Positions 1 to 6,451 are shown, counted from the first letter of the stretch. The stretch: DNA of 6,525 bases from Ruminococcus sp. (GCA_019417865.1 DYCW01000091.1:1-6525), one strand, 5' to 3'. Numbers and translations are program-made. The notes: a model not told the origin generated them from the letters alone.

Positions 1-1
1 G

Positions 2-79
2 TATACGGAAGATAATAAACAAATTGTATTCAGAAATGATGAACGAGAATCAATTGTAAATAAGAATGTTATGACGTAA
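2..79 (+). CDS. Possible C-terminal end of an upstream gene (partial)
   Basis: A frame open from the window edge reads about 25 hydrophilic residues, ending in the residues NKNVMT and a TAA stop at 77-79. A strong plus-strand terminator starts 55 bases later, as expected after the last gene of an operon. No family can be recognised from so short a tail. An open run of this length is not rare by chance, and a second frame is also open to position 59, so the call rests mainly on the terminator downstream. If real, it belongs to a gene whose body lies outside the window. Confidence 0.3.
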   Translation, partial: YTEDNKQIVFRNDERESIVNKNVMT

Positions 80-134
80 TCTTTTGATATAGTTTCTCAA
101 CAACATTGAATGTACTAAAGATGCATTATCATGT

Positions 135-167
135 GTGCTGTGCAGGTTCGCCTGTACAGCACTTTTT
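135..167 (+). terminator. Intrinsic terminator with TTCG tetraloop
   Basis: A 12-bp stem (135-146 with 151-162, one G-T wobble) closes on the loop TTCG at 147-150 and is followed at once by five T residues (163-167). C(UUCG)G-type loops are unusually stable in RNA; here the closing pair is G-C, reading G-TTCG-C. The stem lies upstream of the pgk promoter at 243-271, so it most likely ends transcription of an upstream operon and insulates pgk from it. It could act as a pgk attenuator only if a second promoter lay further left; I see no convincing one. Confidence 0.85.
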
Positions 168-207
168 ATCATCTGAGAGAATAGCAAATTCTCGCAAAGG
201 AAAAAGA

Positions 208-236
208 ATCCGAAAAGATTTTTAAAATATTCGGAT
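208..236. promoter_or_regulatory. Inverted repeat and A/T-rich stretch upstream of the pgk promoter
   Basis: ATCCGAA (208-214) is repeated as its exact reverse complement TTCGGAT (230-236), separated by a 15-base A/T-rich stretch. The repeat ends six bases before the -35 box of pgk. The position fits a regulator-binding site, and the A/T stretch between the arms could also act as an UP element for RNA polymerase. It does not resemble the Rex, CggR or CcpA consensus sites as I know them. A 7-bp repeat can occur by chance in A/T-rich DNA, so the assignment as an operator is tentative. Confidence 0.35.
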
Positions 237-242
237 AAGTGC

Positions 243-271
243 TTGCAAATTGCAGTAAAATAGTGTAAAAT
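243..271 (+). promoter_or_regulatory. Sigma-A-type promoter of the pgk operon
   Basis: A -35 box TTGCAA (243-248) and a -10 box TAAAAT (266-271) are separated by exactly 17 bases, each box differing from the consensus by one base. Transcription would start near 278, giving a leader of about 55 bases before the pgk start at 333. The odd-centred palindrome TGCAA-A-TTGCA (244-254) overlaps the -35 box and could be part of an operator, though it may be coincidence. Confidence 0.75.
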
Positions 272-316
272 AAAAGAGTACAGTGCGATGGCACTGCAAA
301 GGTTTACATTTATCAT

Positions 317-323
317 GAAAGGA
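317..323 (+). promoter_or_regulatory. Ribosome binding site that sets the pgk start
   Basis: GAAAGGA ends nine bases before the ATG at 333. The upstream in-frame ATGs at 288 and 315 lack a comparable site, and the residues they would add (ALQRFTFIMKGCQK) do not belong to the usual N-terminus of the family. The start at 333 is therefore preferred. Confidence 0.8.
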
Positions 324-332
324 TGTCAGAAG

Positions 333-1547
333 ATGGCAGGTTTGAACAAAGTAACAGTAGAAGATATTGATGTAAAAGGCAAGCGGGTTCTTGTTCGTGT
401 GGACTTTAACGTACCAATGAAGGACGGCGTAATTACCAACGACAACCGGATTCAGGCTGCATTGCCGACTATTAACAAGCTCGTTTCGGAAGGCGGCAGA
501 GTCATTCTGTGCTCGCATCTGGGTAAGCCGAAGAACGGTCCAGAGGCAAAGTTCTCTTTGAAGGCGGCTGCTGAACGGCTGGCAGAATTGGTTTCTGCAA
601 AGGTTACATTTGTACCGTCTGATGTAGTTGTAGATGAAAACGTAAAGGCTGCTGTAGATGCAATGCAGGATGGCGAGATTGTTGTTCTGGAAAACACCAG
701 ATTCCGTGGTGCAGAAGAAACCAAGAACGGCGAAGCATTCAGCAAAGAATTGGCTTCTCTGGCTGATGTATTTGTTATGGATGCATTCGGCAGTGCACAC
801 AGAGCCCATGCTTCCACTGCTGGTGTGACAAAGTTTGTAGATACCACAGCGGTTGGTTACCTGATGCAGAAGGAAATTCAGTTCCTTGGCAATGCCGTAG
901 AAGATCCAGTTCGTCCATTTGTTGCCATCCTCGGCGGTGCAAAGGTTGCAGATAAGCTGAATGTCATCTCTAATCTGCTTGAAAAGTGTGATACCCTGAT
1001 TATCGGTGGCGGCATGGCATATACTTTCTTGAAGGCAGAGGGCTATGAAGTAGGGACTTCTCTCGTAGATGATACCAAGCTGGAGTACTGCAAGGAAATG
1101 ATGGCAAAGGCAAAAGCAAATGGCAAGCAGCTCCTGTTGCCGATTGATACTGTAACTGCAAAGGCTTTCCCAGATCCGATTGATGCAGAAATCGAAGTAG
1201 AAACTTATGAATCTGAACATTTGCCGGCTGACAAAATGGGGCTGGACATCGGTGAAAAGACACAGGCTCTCTTTGCAGATGCTGTCAAGTCTGCTAAGAC
1301 CGTTGTTTGGAATGGACCGATGGGCGTATTTGAGAATCCGGTTCTGGCAAAGGGTACGATTGCAGTCGCACAGGCACTGGCAGAGACCGATGCCACTACC
1401 ATTATTGGCGGCGGTGATTCCGCAGCAGCTGTAATGCAGCTGGGCTTTGCTGATAAGATGAGTCATATCTCTACAGGCGGCGGTGCTTCTTTGGAATACC
1501 TGGAAGGCAAGGAACTGCCGGGCGTTGCAGTGATTGCAAATAAGTAA
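333..1547 (+). CDS. pgk: Phosphoglycerate kinase
   Basis: This cytosolic glycolytic enzyme transfers phosphate from 1,3-bisphosphoglycerate to ADP, giving 3-phosphoglycerate and ATP. The protein is 404 residues, close to the usual bacterial length of about 395. The N-terminal substrate domain shows RVDFNVP (22-28), SHLG (61-64), NTRF (121-124) and the basic-patch motif HRAHAS (156-161). The C-terminal nucleotide domain shows GGAKVADKL (201-209), GGGMAYTFL (225-233), WNGPMGVFE (336-344), GGGDS (359-363) and TGGGASLE (391-398). All family landmarks are intact. It is the first gene of an operon with a small membrane protein, tpiA and gpmI, and is transcribed from the promoter at 243-271. Nothing is unusual in the protein itself. 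Confidence 0.98.
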   Translation: MAGLNKVTVEDIDVKGKRVLVRVDFNVPMKDGVITNDNRIQAALPTINKLVSEGGRVILCSHLGKPKNGPEAKFSLKAAAERLAELVSAKVTFVPSDVVVDENVKAAVDAMQDGEIVVLENTRFRGAEETKNGEAFSKELASLADVFVMDAFGSAHRAHASTAGVTKFVDTTAVGYLMQKEIQFLGNAVEDPVRPFVAILGGAKVADKLNVISNLLEKCDTLIIGGGMAYTFLKAEGYEVGTSLVDDTKLEYCKEMMAKAKANGKQLLLPIDTVTAKAFPDPIDAEIEVETYESEHLPADKMGLDIGEKTQALFADAVKSAKTVVWNGPMGVFENPVLAKGTIAVAQALAETDATTIIGGGDSAAAVMQLGFADKMSHISTGGGASLEYLEGKELPGVAVIANK

Positions 1548-1567
1548 GTTTCTTCCGGAAACCATTC

Positions 1568-1594
1568 CGCTTCTTTGTGTATAGAAAAGAAGCG
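1568..1594 (+). other. RNA hairpin after pgk without a T tail
   Basis: A perfect 9-bp stem pairs CGCTTCTTT (1568-1576) with AAAGAAGCG (1586-1594) around a 9-base loop. The sequence that follows (TCTGTTCC) has no run of T, so this is not a standard intrinsic terminator. It lies between the pgk stop and the next ribosome binding site. It could protect the 3' end of a processed pgk message, mark an RNase site, or weakly slow the polymerase. A smaller 5-bp stem (1548-1552 with 1558-1562) lies just before it. Confidence 0.45.
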
Positions 1595-1626
1595 TCTGTT
1601 CCGGTCTCGGAAGGATGTGGAATCAG

Positions 1627-1872
1627 ATGAAAAAGATCTGGAAACAAACCATGGAAACCCATCCGGAAGCCGTTTTGCCGTTTGTTTGCGGTGTACTATG
1701 CGGGGTAATGTTGGGAATGCTGGCAGTTCCATTTTCAAAAGGAGTTGTCATTGGCAGTTATAATAACTGCGACAATAAGGGAAATGGCTGTGAAAACAGC
1801 ATGTCAGCAGAATCGGTGAAAGGATTGCCGGTGCGTGCCGGTAAAAAAGAAAGCAAAGAAAATAAAAAATAA
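1627..1872 (+). CDS. Small single-pass membrane protein of unknown function
   Basis: I do not recognise a named family. The predicted 81-residue protein has a short basic start (MKKIWKQ), then a hydrophobic segment at about 15-36 containing a glycine-spaced stretch (CGVLCGVMLG, 21-30) that could pack against another helix. A polar Asn/Gly-rich part with two cysteines (C48, C55) follows, and the tail is strongly charged and Lys-rich. There is no signal-peptidase site I trust, so it is probably membrane-anchored. The start at 1627 is chosen because GGAAGGA (1609-1615) lies 11 bases before it; the in-frame ATG at 1615 overlaps that site and would add four residues. The TAA stop shares its last two bases with the tpiA ribosome binding site, which argues that the gene is translated and coupled to tpiA. 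A regulatory or scaffolding role near glycolytic enzymes is only a guess. Confidence 0.7.
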   Translation: MKKIWKQTMETHPEAVLPFVCGVLCGVMLGMLAVPFSKGVVIGSYNNCDNKGNGCENSMSAESVKGLPVRAGKKESKENKK

Positions 1873-1885
1873 GGAGCTGTTCACT

Positions 1886-2653
1886 ATGAACAAAGCATTG
1901 AGAAAAGCAATCATTGCTGGTAACTGGAAAATGAATAAGAACCGCAAGGAAGCAGCAGAGCTGATTGAAGCTCTGAAGCCGATCGCTGCGGATAAAACTT
2001 GTGGTGTGATTATCTGCGTACCATTTACCAATCTGGAAACTGCTCTGCGGTTGACAGAGGGCACCAACATTGAAGTAGGTGCAGAAAACGTGCACTTTGC
2101 AGAAAAAGGTGCATACACCGGTGAGATTTCTGCGGATATGCTGACAGAAATGGGTGTCAAGTATGTTATTGTTGGTCACTCTGAGAGAAGACAGTACTTC
2201 GGTGAAACCGATGAAACGGTTAGCAAGAGAACAATGGCTGCTCTGAAGGCTGGTATGACCGTTATTCTTTGTGTTGGGGAAACACTGGAAGAACGGGAAC
2301 TGGGCATTACAGAAGAAGTAGTTGCAAAGCAGGTAAAGGTTGCTCTGCACGAAGCTTGTGAAAAGTGCGTAAAGAACGTTGTCATCGCTTATGAGCCGGT
2401 ATGGGCAATTGGCACTGGCAAGACGGCTACGGCTGATCAGGCAGAAGAAGTTTGTGCATTTATCCGGAAGACTGTTGCTGGTATGTTTGGTCAGGAGATT
2501 GCTGACGGCATGACCATTCAGTACGGCGGTTCTATGAATGAAAAGAACTGTGCAGAACTGCTGGCAAAAGAGGACATTGACGGTGGTTTGATCGGTGGTG
2601 CTTCTCTGGTTGCAGAAAAGTTTGGTGTTCTGTTGGAGGAAGCTTCTAAGTAA
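1886..2653 (+). CDS. tpiA: Triose-phosphate isomerase
   Basis: This enzyme interconverts dihydroxyacetone phosphate and glyceraldehyde 3-phosphate in the cytosol, feeding both halves of the split hexose into lower glycolysis. The protein is 255 residues, the normal family length. The catalytic residues are visible: Lys15 in GNWKMN, His98 in GHSERR and Glu170 in AYEPVWAIGTGK, whose later residues form the mobile loop that closes over the substrate. The phosphate-binding YGGS (223-226) and GLIGGAS (234-240) are intact. The start is set by AAGGAG (1871-1876), nine bases before the ATG. A longer frame begins at 1835, but its extra residues (such as KKKAKKIKNK) overlap the end of the preceding small gene and do not resemble the family. 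The gene sits directly behind that small gene and is followed by a terminator-like hairpin. Confidence 0.98.
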   Translation: MNKALRKAIIAGNWKMNKNRKEAAELIEALKPIAADKTCGVIICVPFTNLETALRLTEGTNIEVGAENVHFAEKGAYTGEISADMLTEMGVKYVIVGHSERRQYFGETDETVSKRTMAALKAGMTVILCVGETLEERELGITEEVVAKQVKVALHEACEKCVKNVVIAYEPVWAIGTGKTATADQAEEVCAFIRKTVAGMFGQEIADGMTIQYGGSMNEKNCAELLAKEDIDGGLIGGASLVAEKFGVLLEEASK

Positions 2654-2670
2654 ACCGATTTGGATACTAT

Positions 2671-2708
2671 AAAAAAGAGACAGGCGGTTTTTTTGACCGC
2701 CTGTTTTT
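2671..2708 (+). terminator. Intrinsic terminator between tpiA and gpmI
   Basis: A G/C-rich 9-bp stem (2680-2688 with 2696-2704, core CAGGCGGT/ACCGCCTG) closes on a 7-base T-rich loop and ends in a run of five T (2704-2708). A run of six A before the stem (2671-2676) can extend the pairing and gives the element a bidirectional look. It has every mark of a rho-independent terminator, yet gpmI begins 17 bases later on the same strand with its ribosome binding site touching the T run. It is therefore probably a partial terminator that lowers gpmI expression relative to pgk and tpiA, or a stabiliser of the tpiA message. Confidence 0.85.
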
Positions 2709-2709
2709 G

Positions 2710-2717
2710 AAAGGAAG
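2710..2717 (+). promoter_or_regulatory. Ribosome binding site that sets the gpmI start
   Basis: AAAGGAAG starts two bases after the T run of the terminator. Its GGA core (2713-2715) lies nine bases before the ATG at 2725. The in-frame ATG at 2719 is only three bases away and the TTG at 2707 lies upstream of the site, so both are unlikely starts. Confidence 0.75.
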
Positions 2718-2724
2718 AATGACG

Positions 2725-4245
2725 ATGAGTAAAAAACCAGTTGCATTGATCATTATGGATGGCTTTGGCTATAATCAGGATGATTACGGCAATGCTATTC
2801 GAGCTGCAAAGAAACCGAATCTGGACAAGTTTTTAAAAGGACCACACACCTTGATTGGTGCAAGCGGTCTGAATGTTGGACTGCCGGACGGACAGATGGG
2901 TAATTCTGAGGTTGGTCACACCAATATTGGTGCCGGCAGAATTGTATATCAGATGCTGGTCAAGATCACAAAGGACATTCAGGACGGTGTGTTCTTCCAG
3001 AATAAAGTGCTTTGCGATGCCATGGAGAATTGTAAGCAGAATGGTACTGCTTTGCACCTGATGGGTCTGCTGTCTCCGGGTGGCGTACACAGTCATATGG
3101 AACATCTGTTCGGCTTGCTGGAAATGGCAAAGCGGAATGGATTGGAAAGGGTTTATGTCCATGCATTTCTGGATGGCAGAGACGAACCTCCGGCATCCGC
3201 AGCCGGTTTCATGAAGACTACCTGTGAGAAGATGCAGGAAATCGGGGTTGGCAAGGTTGCAACCATTTCCGGACGGTACTATGCAATGGATCGTGACAAT
3301 GCATGGGATCGGGTTGAAAAGGCTTATGCAGCAATGGTTTACGGAGAGGGTGAGACCGGAACCGATCCAGTGCAGGCAATTGAAGATTCCTATGCCAAGG
3401 AAGTTACCGATGAATTTATGTTGCCGACAGTAATTGACCCGAACGGCATGATTCAGGAAAATGATAGTGTTGTTTTCTTCAACTTCCGTCCGGATCGTGC
3501 AAGACAGATTACCAGAAGTTTTGTGGATCCGGCGTTCAGCGGTTTTGAGCGGAAGAAAGGCTTCTTCCCACTGCATTTTGTTTGCATGGCACAGTATGAT
3601 GCCACAATGCCGAATGTTACGGTTGCCTATCCGCCGGAACAGCTTCACATGACACTGGGTGAATATTTGAGCAAGTGTGGAAAAACCCAGCTGCGAATTG
3701 CAGAAACCCAGAAGTATGCACACGTTACTTTCTTCTTCAATGGCGGCGAAGAGAAAGTATTTGAGGGCGAAGACCGGATTTTGATTCCAAGCCCGGATGT
3801 ACCGACTTTTGACCTGAAGCCGGAGATGAGTGCTTACGAAGTAACTGATGCAGTGGTAAAGGCAATTGAAGAGGAAAAATATGATGTGATCATTCTGAAC
3901 TATGCAAACTGTGATATGGTTGGTCATACTGGTATCTTTGATGCAGCAAAGGCTGCAGTAGAGGCTGTGGACGCTTGCGTTGGCAGAATGGTGAATGCAA
4001 TTCTGGAAAAGGGCGGTGTGGCTTTGATTACCGCTGACCACGGCAATGCAGACAAGATGTGTGAACCGAACGGCGAACCGTTTACAGCTCATACAACCAA
4101 TCCAGTTCCGTTTATCGTAGTGGGAGAAGATTGTGAATTGCGGGAAGGCGGCGTATTGGCTGACATTGCACCGACGATGTTACAGTTGCTGGAACTGCCA
4201 CAGCCGGAAGAAATGACAGGCAAGAGTTTGATTGTTTCCAAGTAA
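2725..4245 (+). CDS. gpmI: 2,3-bisphosphoglycerate-independent phosphoglycerate mutase
   Basis: This enzyme converts 3-phosphoglycerate to 2-phosphoglycerate through a phosphoserine intermediate, using two metal ions (usually Mn2+) and no bisphosphoglycerate cofactor. The protein has 506 residues against a usual length near 510. It belongs to the alkaline phosphatase superfamily. Visible key residues are Asp12 (MDGFG), the nucleophile Ser61 (GQMGNSEVGH), His122 (GGVHSHMEH), Asp150 and Arg152 (LDGRDEPP), Arg184 (SGRYYAMDRD), Arg255 and Arg258 (FNFRPDRAR), Lys330, and the metal ligands Asp397 and His401 (CDMVGHTG), Asp438 and His439 (TADHGNAD) and His456 (AHTTNPVPF). The set is complete, so the enzyme should be active. 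It completes the pgk-tpiA-gpmI series. Expression must pass the terminator just upstream or use a weak promoter that I could not identify. Confidence 0.98.
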   Translation: MSKKPVALIIMDGFGYNQDDYGNAIRAAKKPNLDKFLKGPHTLIGASGLNVGLPDGQMGNSEVGHTNIGAGRIVYQMLVKITKDIQDGVFFQNKVLCDAMENCKQNGTALHLMGLLSPGGVHSHMEHLFGLLEMAKRNGLERVYVHAFLDGRDEPPASAAGFMKTTCEKMQEIGVGKVATISGRYYAMDRDNAWDRVEKAYAAMVYGEGETGTDPVQAIEDSYAKEVTDEFMLPTVIDPNGMIQENDSVVFFNFRPDRARQITRSFVDPAFSGFERKKGFFPLHFVCMAQYDATMPNVTVAYPPEQLHMTLGEYLSKCGKTQLRIAETQKYAHVTFFFNGGEEKVFEGEDRILIPSPDVPTFDLKPEMSAYEVTDAVVKAIEEEKYDVIILNYANCDMVGHTGIFDAAKAAVEAVDACVGRMVNAILEKGGVALITADHGNADKMCEPNGEPFTAHTTNPVPFIVVGEDCELREGGVLADIAPTMLQLLELPQPEEMTGKSLIVSK

Positions 4246-4273
4246 AAAATAGATCGTATAAGATGATTATAGG

Positions 4274-4315
4274 AAAAGACCGTGTACAGAAATCCAGAAT
4301 GTACACGGTCTTTTT
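4274..4315. terminator. Bidirectional terminator between convergent operons
   Basis: A perfect 15-bp stem pairs 4274-4288 with 4300-4314 around an 11-base loop (core GACCGTGTACA/TGTACACGGTC). The plus strand ends in five T (4311-4315). On the minus strand the A run at 4274-4277 becomes four T followed by CC. It sits 28 bases after the gpmI stop and 19 bases beyond the stop of the aldo-keto reductase gene arriving from the other side, so one structure can end both transcripts. Confidence 0.9.
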
Positions 4316-4333
4316 ATTTATAGTAGGTTTGTT

Positions 4334-5452
4334 TTATTCAGTTTCAAAATGGGCAGCCACGGTTTTCAGAAAGTCCATAATATGCAGTTGTTGCGGACAA
4401 TGCTGCTCACACTGTCCGCAGCGAATGCAATCGCTTGCCCTGCCGCTTTTCAGTGCAAGATTGTCATAGTATGTACTCTGTACATTGAAAGGCTTTTCAA
4501 TTTCCTGCATATCCGCATTATATAGTGCAAAATAATCTGGGATTGGAATTTGTTTTGGACATCCGTCCACACAGTATCGGCAGGCAGTACATGGGATGGC
4601 GATGCTGGCGTTTATGATATTCGCAACTTGCATACAGCATATCTGCTCTTCTTTTGTCAGTGGTTGGAAGTGTTCCATATATCCAATGTTGTCGAGCAGT
4701 TGTTCCCGATTGCTCATACCGCTCAAAACCATGATAACATTTTTCTGACTGGCTGCAAAGCGGATCGCCCAAGAGGGAATTGACATGGCTGGATTTTTTG
4801 TTTTCAGCAGGGTTTCCGCTGCCGGTGGAATAACCGCCAGCGTACCACCTTTGACTGGCTCCATGACAATGATTTCTTTGTTGTGTTTTAAGGCAACTTC
4901 GTAGCACTTTCTGGATTGTACGGTTTCGCTTTCCCAATCCAGATAGTTCATTTGCAGCTGTACAAATTCTGTTTCTGGATGTGCGGTCAGAATTTCATCT
5001 AACAATTCTGCATTATCGTGATAGGAGAAGCCCACTTTGCGGACAAGTCCGGCTTGTTTCTTTTGCATGGCAAAGTCAAAGGCGTGGAGTTTTTCCGTGA
5101 TGGCGTAGTTTTCTGCATTCAGGCAGTGCAGTAAATAATAATCGAAGTAACCGGCTTCGGTTTTTTCCAGCTGTTCCTGAAAAATTCGTTCCATGTCTGC
5201 TTCTTGTTTTAGGAACATAGTGGGGAGCTTGTCTGCCAGCAAAAATGATTCCCGAGGGTGCCGTTTTATGAGTGCTTCTTTGACAACACATTCACTTTGA
5301 AAATTATGATACATGTAAGCGGTGTCAAAATATGTAAATCCTTTATCCAAAAACGTATCCACCATATTGAAAATTTGTGGCAGGTCAAAGCTAGTCTGAT
5401 CATTTTCGACTAGAAGTGGTAGTCGCATCATGCCAAATCCAAGTTTTTTCAT
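4334..5452 (-). CDS. Aldo-keto reductase with C-terminal [4Fe-4S] ferredoxin domain
   Basis: The 372-residue protein has two parts. Residues 1 to about 270 form an aldo-keto reductase barrel with the catalytic tetrad: Asp43 and Tyr48 (FDTAYMYHN), Lys75 (LADKLP) and His109 (LLHCLN). The C-terminal part carries two ferredoxin motifs of the form CxxCxxCxxxCP, at Cys288/291/294/298 and Cys342/345/348/352, enough for two [4Fe-4S] clusters. This architecture matches a family of predicted oxidoreductases common in anaerobes (COG1453-like); their substrates are mostly unknown. Electrons may pass between ferredoxin and a carbonyl substrate, with or without NAD(P)H. The start at 5452 is set by AGAGGAA on the minus strand (5461-5467), eight bases upstream. 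The start codon overlaps the stop of the preceding DUF1893 gene (ATGA), indicating translational coupling. It is the last gene of the minus-strand operon. Confidence 0.93.
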   Translation of the reverse strand: MKKLGFGMMRLPLLVENDQTSFDLPQIFNMVDTFLDKGFTYFDTAYMYHNFQSECVVKEALIKRHPRESFLLADKLPTMFLKQEADMERIFQEQLEKTEAGYFDYYLLHCLNAENYAITEKLHAFDFAMQKKQAGLVRKVGFSYHDNAELLDEILTAHPETEFVQLQMNYLDWESETVQSRKCYEVALKHNKEIIVMEPVKGGTLAVIPPAAETLLKTKNPAMSIPSWAIRFAASQKNVIMVLSGMSNREQLLDNIGYMEHFQPLTKEEQICCMQVANIINASIAIPCTACRYCVDGCPKQIPIPDYFALYNADMQEIEKPFNVQSTYYDNLALKSGRASDCIRCGQCEQHCPQQLHIMDFLKTVAAHFETE

Positions 5453-5901
5453 GTTGTTTTTTCCTCTGTTTCTTTTGATTTTGTTTGTTGTAGCTTTTGC
5501 AGTGTGGTTTGAATGGCTGCATACGCTGCTTTCGGTTGCTGAATATTTTGTACTGCTTGTTCCATCGGACAAATTCCAGTGCCCTTGCGATTGAGAATCT
5601 GCTCTGTTTTTGTTGTATAGCTTGCTGGAATACCATTTTGCTCCAGTATAGCAACTGCACCAGTACTCATCACGGTGGCATAAACCGCTTTTACTCCTGC
5701 CAGTACAAACAGCATAGCGGCTGCCCTGCCGACAATTTTATCTGCAACAGAGAAACCCTGTAAATTGGTTTGTCCTTGCAAATAATGCACCATGGGCTGT
5801 ATTCCACTCAGGGTGCTGGTAAGCGTTATATCACTCTTGCAGAGCACGCAGGTGTAATGTCCGCTTGTAAGTATTGATTTTGCACGTTCTAAATCAGACA
5901 T
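5449..5901 (-). CDS. DUF1893 (TM1506-like) protein
   Basis: The 150-residue protein matches my recollection of the DUF1893 family, whose structural representative TM1506 has a cytidine-deaminase-like fold; its reaction is not established. Supporting stretches are TCVLCK (17-22), the conserved-looking ADKIVGRAAA (53-62), VKAVYATVMS (70-79), NRKGTGICPME (104-114), and a polar Gln/Lys/Glu-rich tail after about 120. I see no classical deaminase zinc signature ([HC]AE with PCxxC), so catalytic deamination cannot be assumed. The first 8 bases overlap the end of the ECF subunit gene, and its stop overlaps the start of the aldo-keto reductase gene. Its ribosome binding site AAAGGA (5915-5920) sits 13 bases from the ATG, rather far, so efficient translation may depend on ribosomes arriving from the upstream gene. 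It is probably cytosolic. Confidence 0.8.
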   Translation of the reverse strand: MSDLERAKSILTSGHYTCVLCKSDITLTSTLSGIQPMVHYLQGQTNLQGFSVADKIVGRAAAMLFVLAGVKAVYATVMSTGAVAILEQNGIPASYTTKTEQILNRKGTGICPMEQAVQNIQQPKAAYAAIQTTLQKLQQTKSKETEEKTT

Positions 5902-6451
5902 AGTGTTCTTGAATTCCTTTCAAATACTTTGTAAGTAATGGGATTAGTGCCCATTGCAGCAGAATCCCAAATGCACCGGCAGTGATAAATGTCCAACAGG
6001 CGGAAGCAATTGTCAAAGTCGGGTTGTCAAATAAATAAATTGCAGCCAGTCCGGCAATGATTCTGGCAATTCGTCCTGCAATCTGTGTCAGAAGCAGCTG
6101 TATAAATAGTGGCAGTTTTGTCTTTGTTAATAATCCGGCAGTCAGACCGTATATGCCCAGTTCTATCATCATAAACGGCAGCATAGGCAGAGCTGGCATA
6201 CCGGAAATCCAGAAGCTGATGAGCGGACTGAGTGCACCGGCAATGATGCCGACCAGTGGACCGCCAAGAAAACCAGCCAACAGGACTGGAATATGCATCG
6301 GCAAGAATGCCGTACCTGCTGCTGACCCGATGCCAGAAAGGACACCGACAGCATGAAACAGCTGCGGTAGCAGAATGGATGCGAGGATGGCAGAACCTGT
6401 GAGTACGGTTTTCATAGTGATTGTTTTTTTCATGGTCATTTTCTTTTGCAT
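5894..6451 (-). CDS. Predicted ECF transporter substrate-binding (S) subunit
   Basis: The 185-residue protein is very hydrophobic, with about six predicted membrane segments (roughly 14-36, 53-74, 76-92, 95-108, 128-151 and 155-175). The stretch around LPMHIPVLLAGF (50-61), followed by GGPLVGIIAGALSP (63-76), is typical of S components of energy-coupling factor importers, which bind vitamins or other small molecules and dock on a shared EcfA-EcfA'-EcfT module. No ATPase or EcfT gene is nearby, which fits a group II system using a shared module coded elsewhere. The substrate cannot be told from the sequence. The start at 6451 is set by AAAGGAG (6461-6467 on the minus strand), nine bases upstream; the first 13 residues are basic and Met-rich. 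It is the first gene of an operon with the DUF1893 gene and the ferredoxin-type aldo-keto reductase, whose substrate or product it may carry. Confidence 0.8.
   Translation of the reverse strand: MQKKMTMKKTITMKTVLTGSAILASILLPQLFHAVGVLSGIGSAAGTAFLPMHIPVLLAGFLGGPLVGIIAGALSPLISFWISGMPALPMLPFMMIELGIYGLTAGLLTKTKLPLFIQLLLTQIAGRIARIIAGLAAIYLFDNPTLTIASACWTFITAGAFGILLQWALIPLLTKYLKGIQEHYV

Noticed and set aside
50..316. Minus-strand open frame of 88 codons in the left intergenic region
   Set aside because: It runs antisense through both the pgk promoter and the TTCG terminator, is low in complexity because of A/T-rich DNA, and has no recognisable motif.
135..332. pgk leader riboswitch or attenuator
   Set aside because: The terminator at 135-167 lies upstream of the clear pgk promoter at 243-271, so it is not in the pgk leader. 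The remaining leader of about 55 bases is too short for known riboswitches.
222..1565. Long minus-strand open frame (447 codons) opposite pgk
   Set aside because: It lies antisense to a certain pgk, its product is rich in Cys, His and Ser in a way typical of reverse-read coding sequence, and no family motif or well-placed ribosome binding site is seen.
1748..2746. Minus-strand open frame (332 codons) opposite tpiA and the small gene
   Set aside because: It is antisense to tpiA, runs through the tpiA-gpmI terminator, and shows no family features.
2833..4092. Long minus-strand open frame (419 codons) opposite gpmI
   Set aside because: It is entirely antisense to gpmI, has a Cys/His-rich composition with no recognisable domain, and is best explained as a by-product of the codon usage of gpmI.
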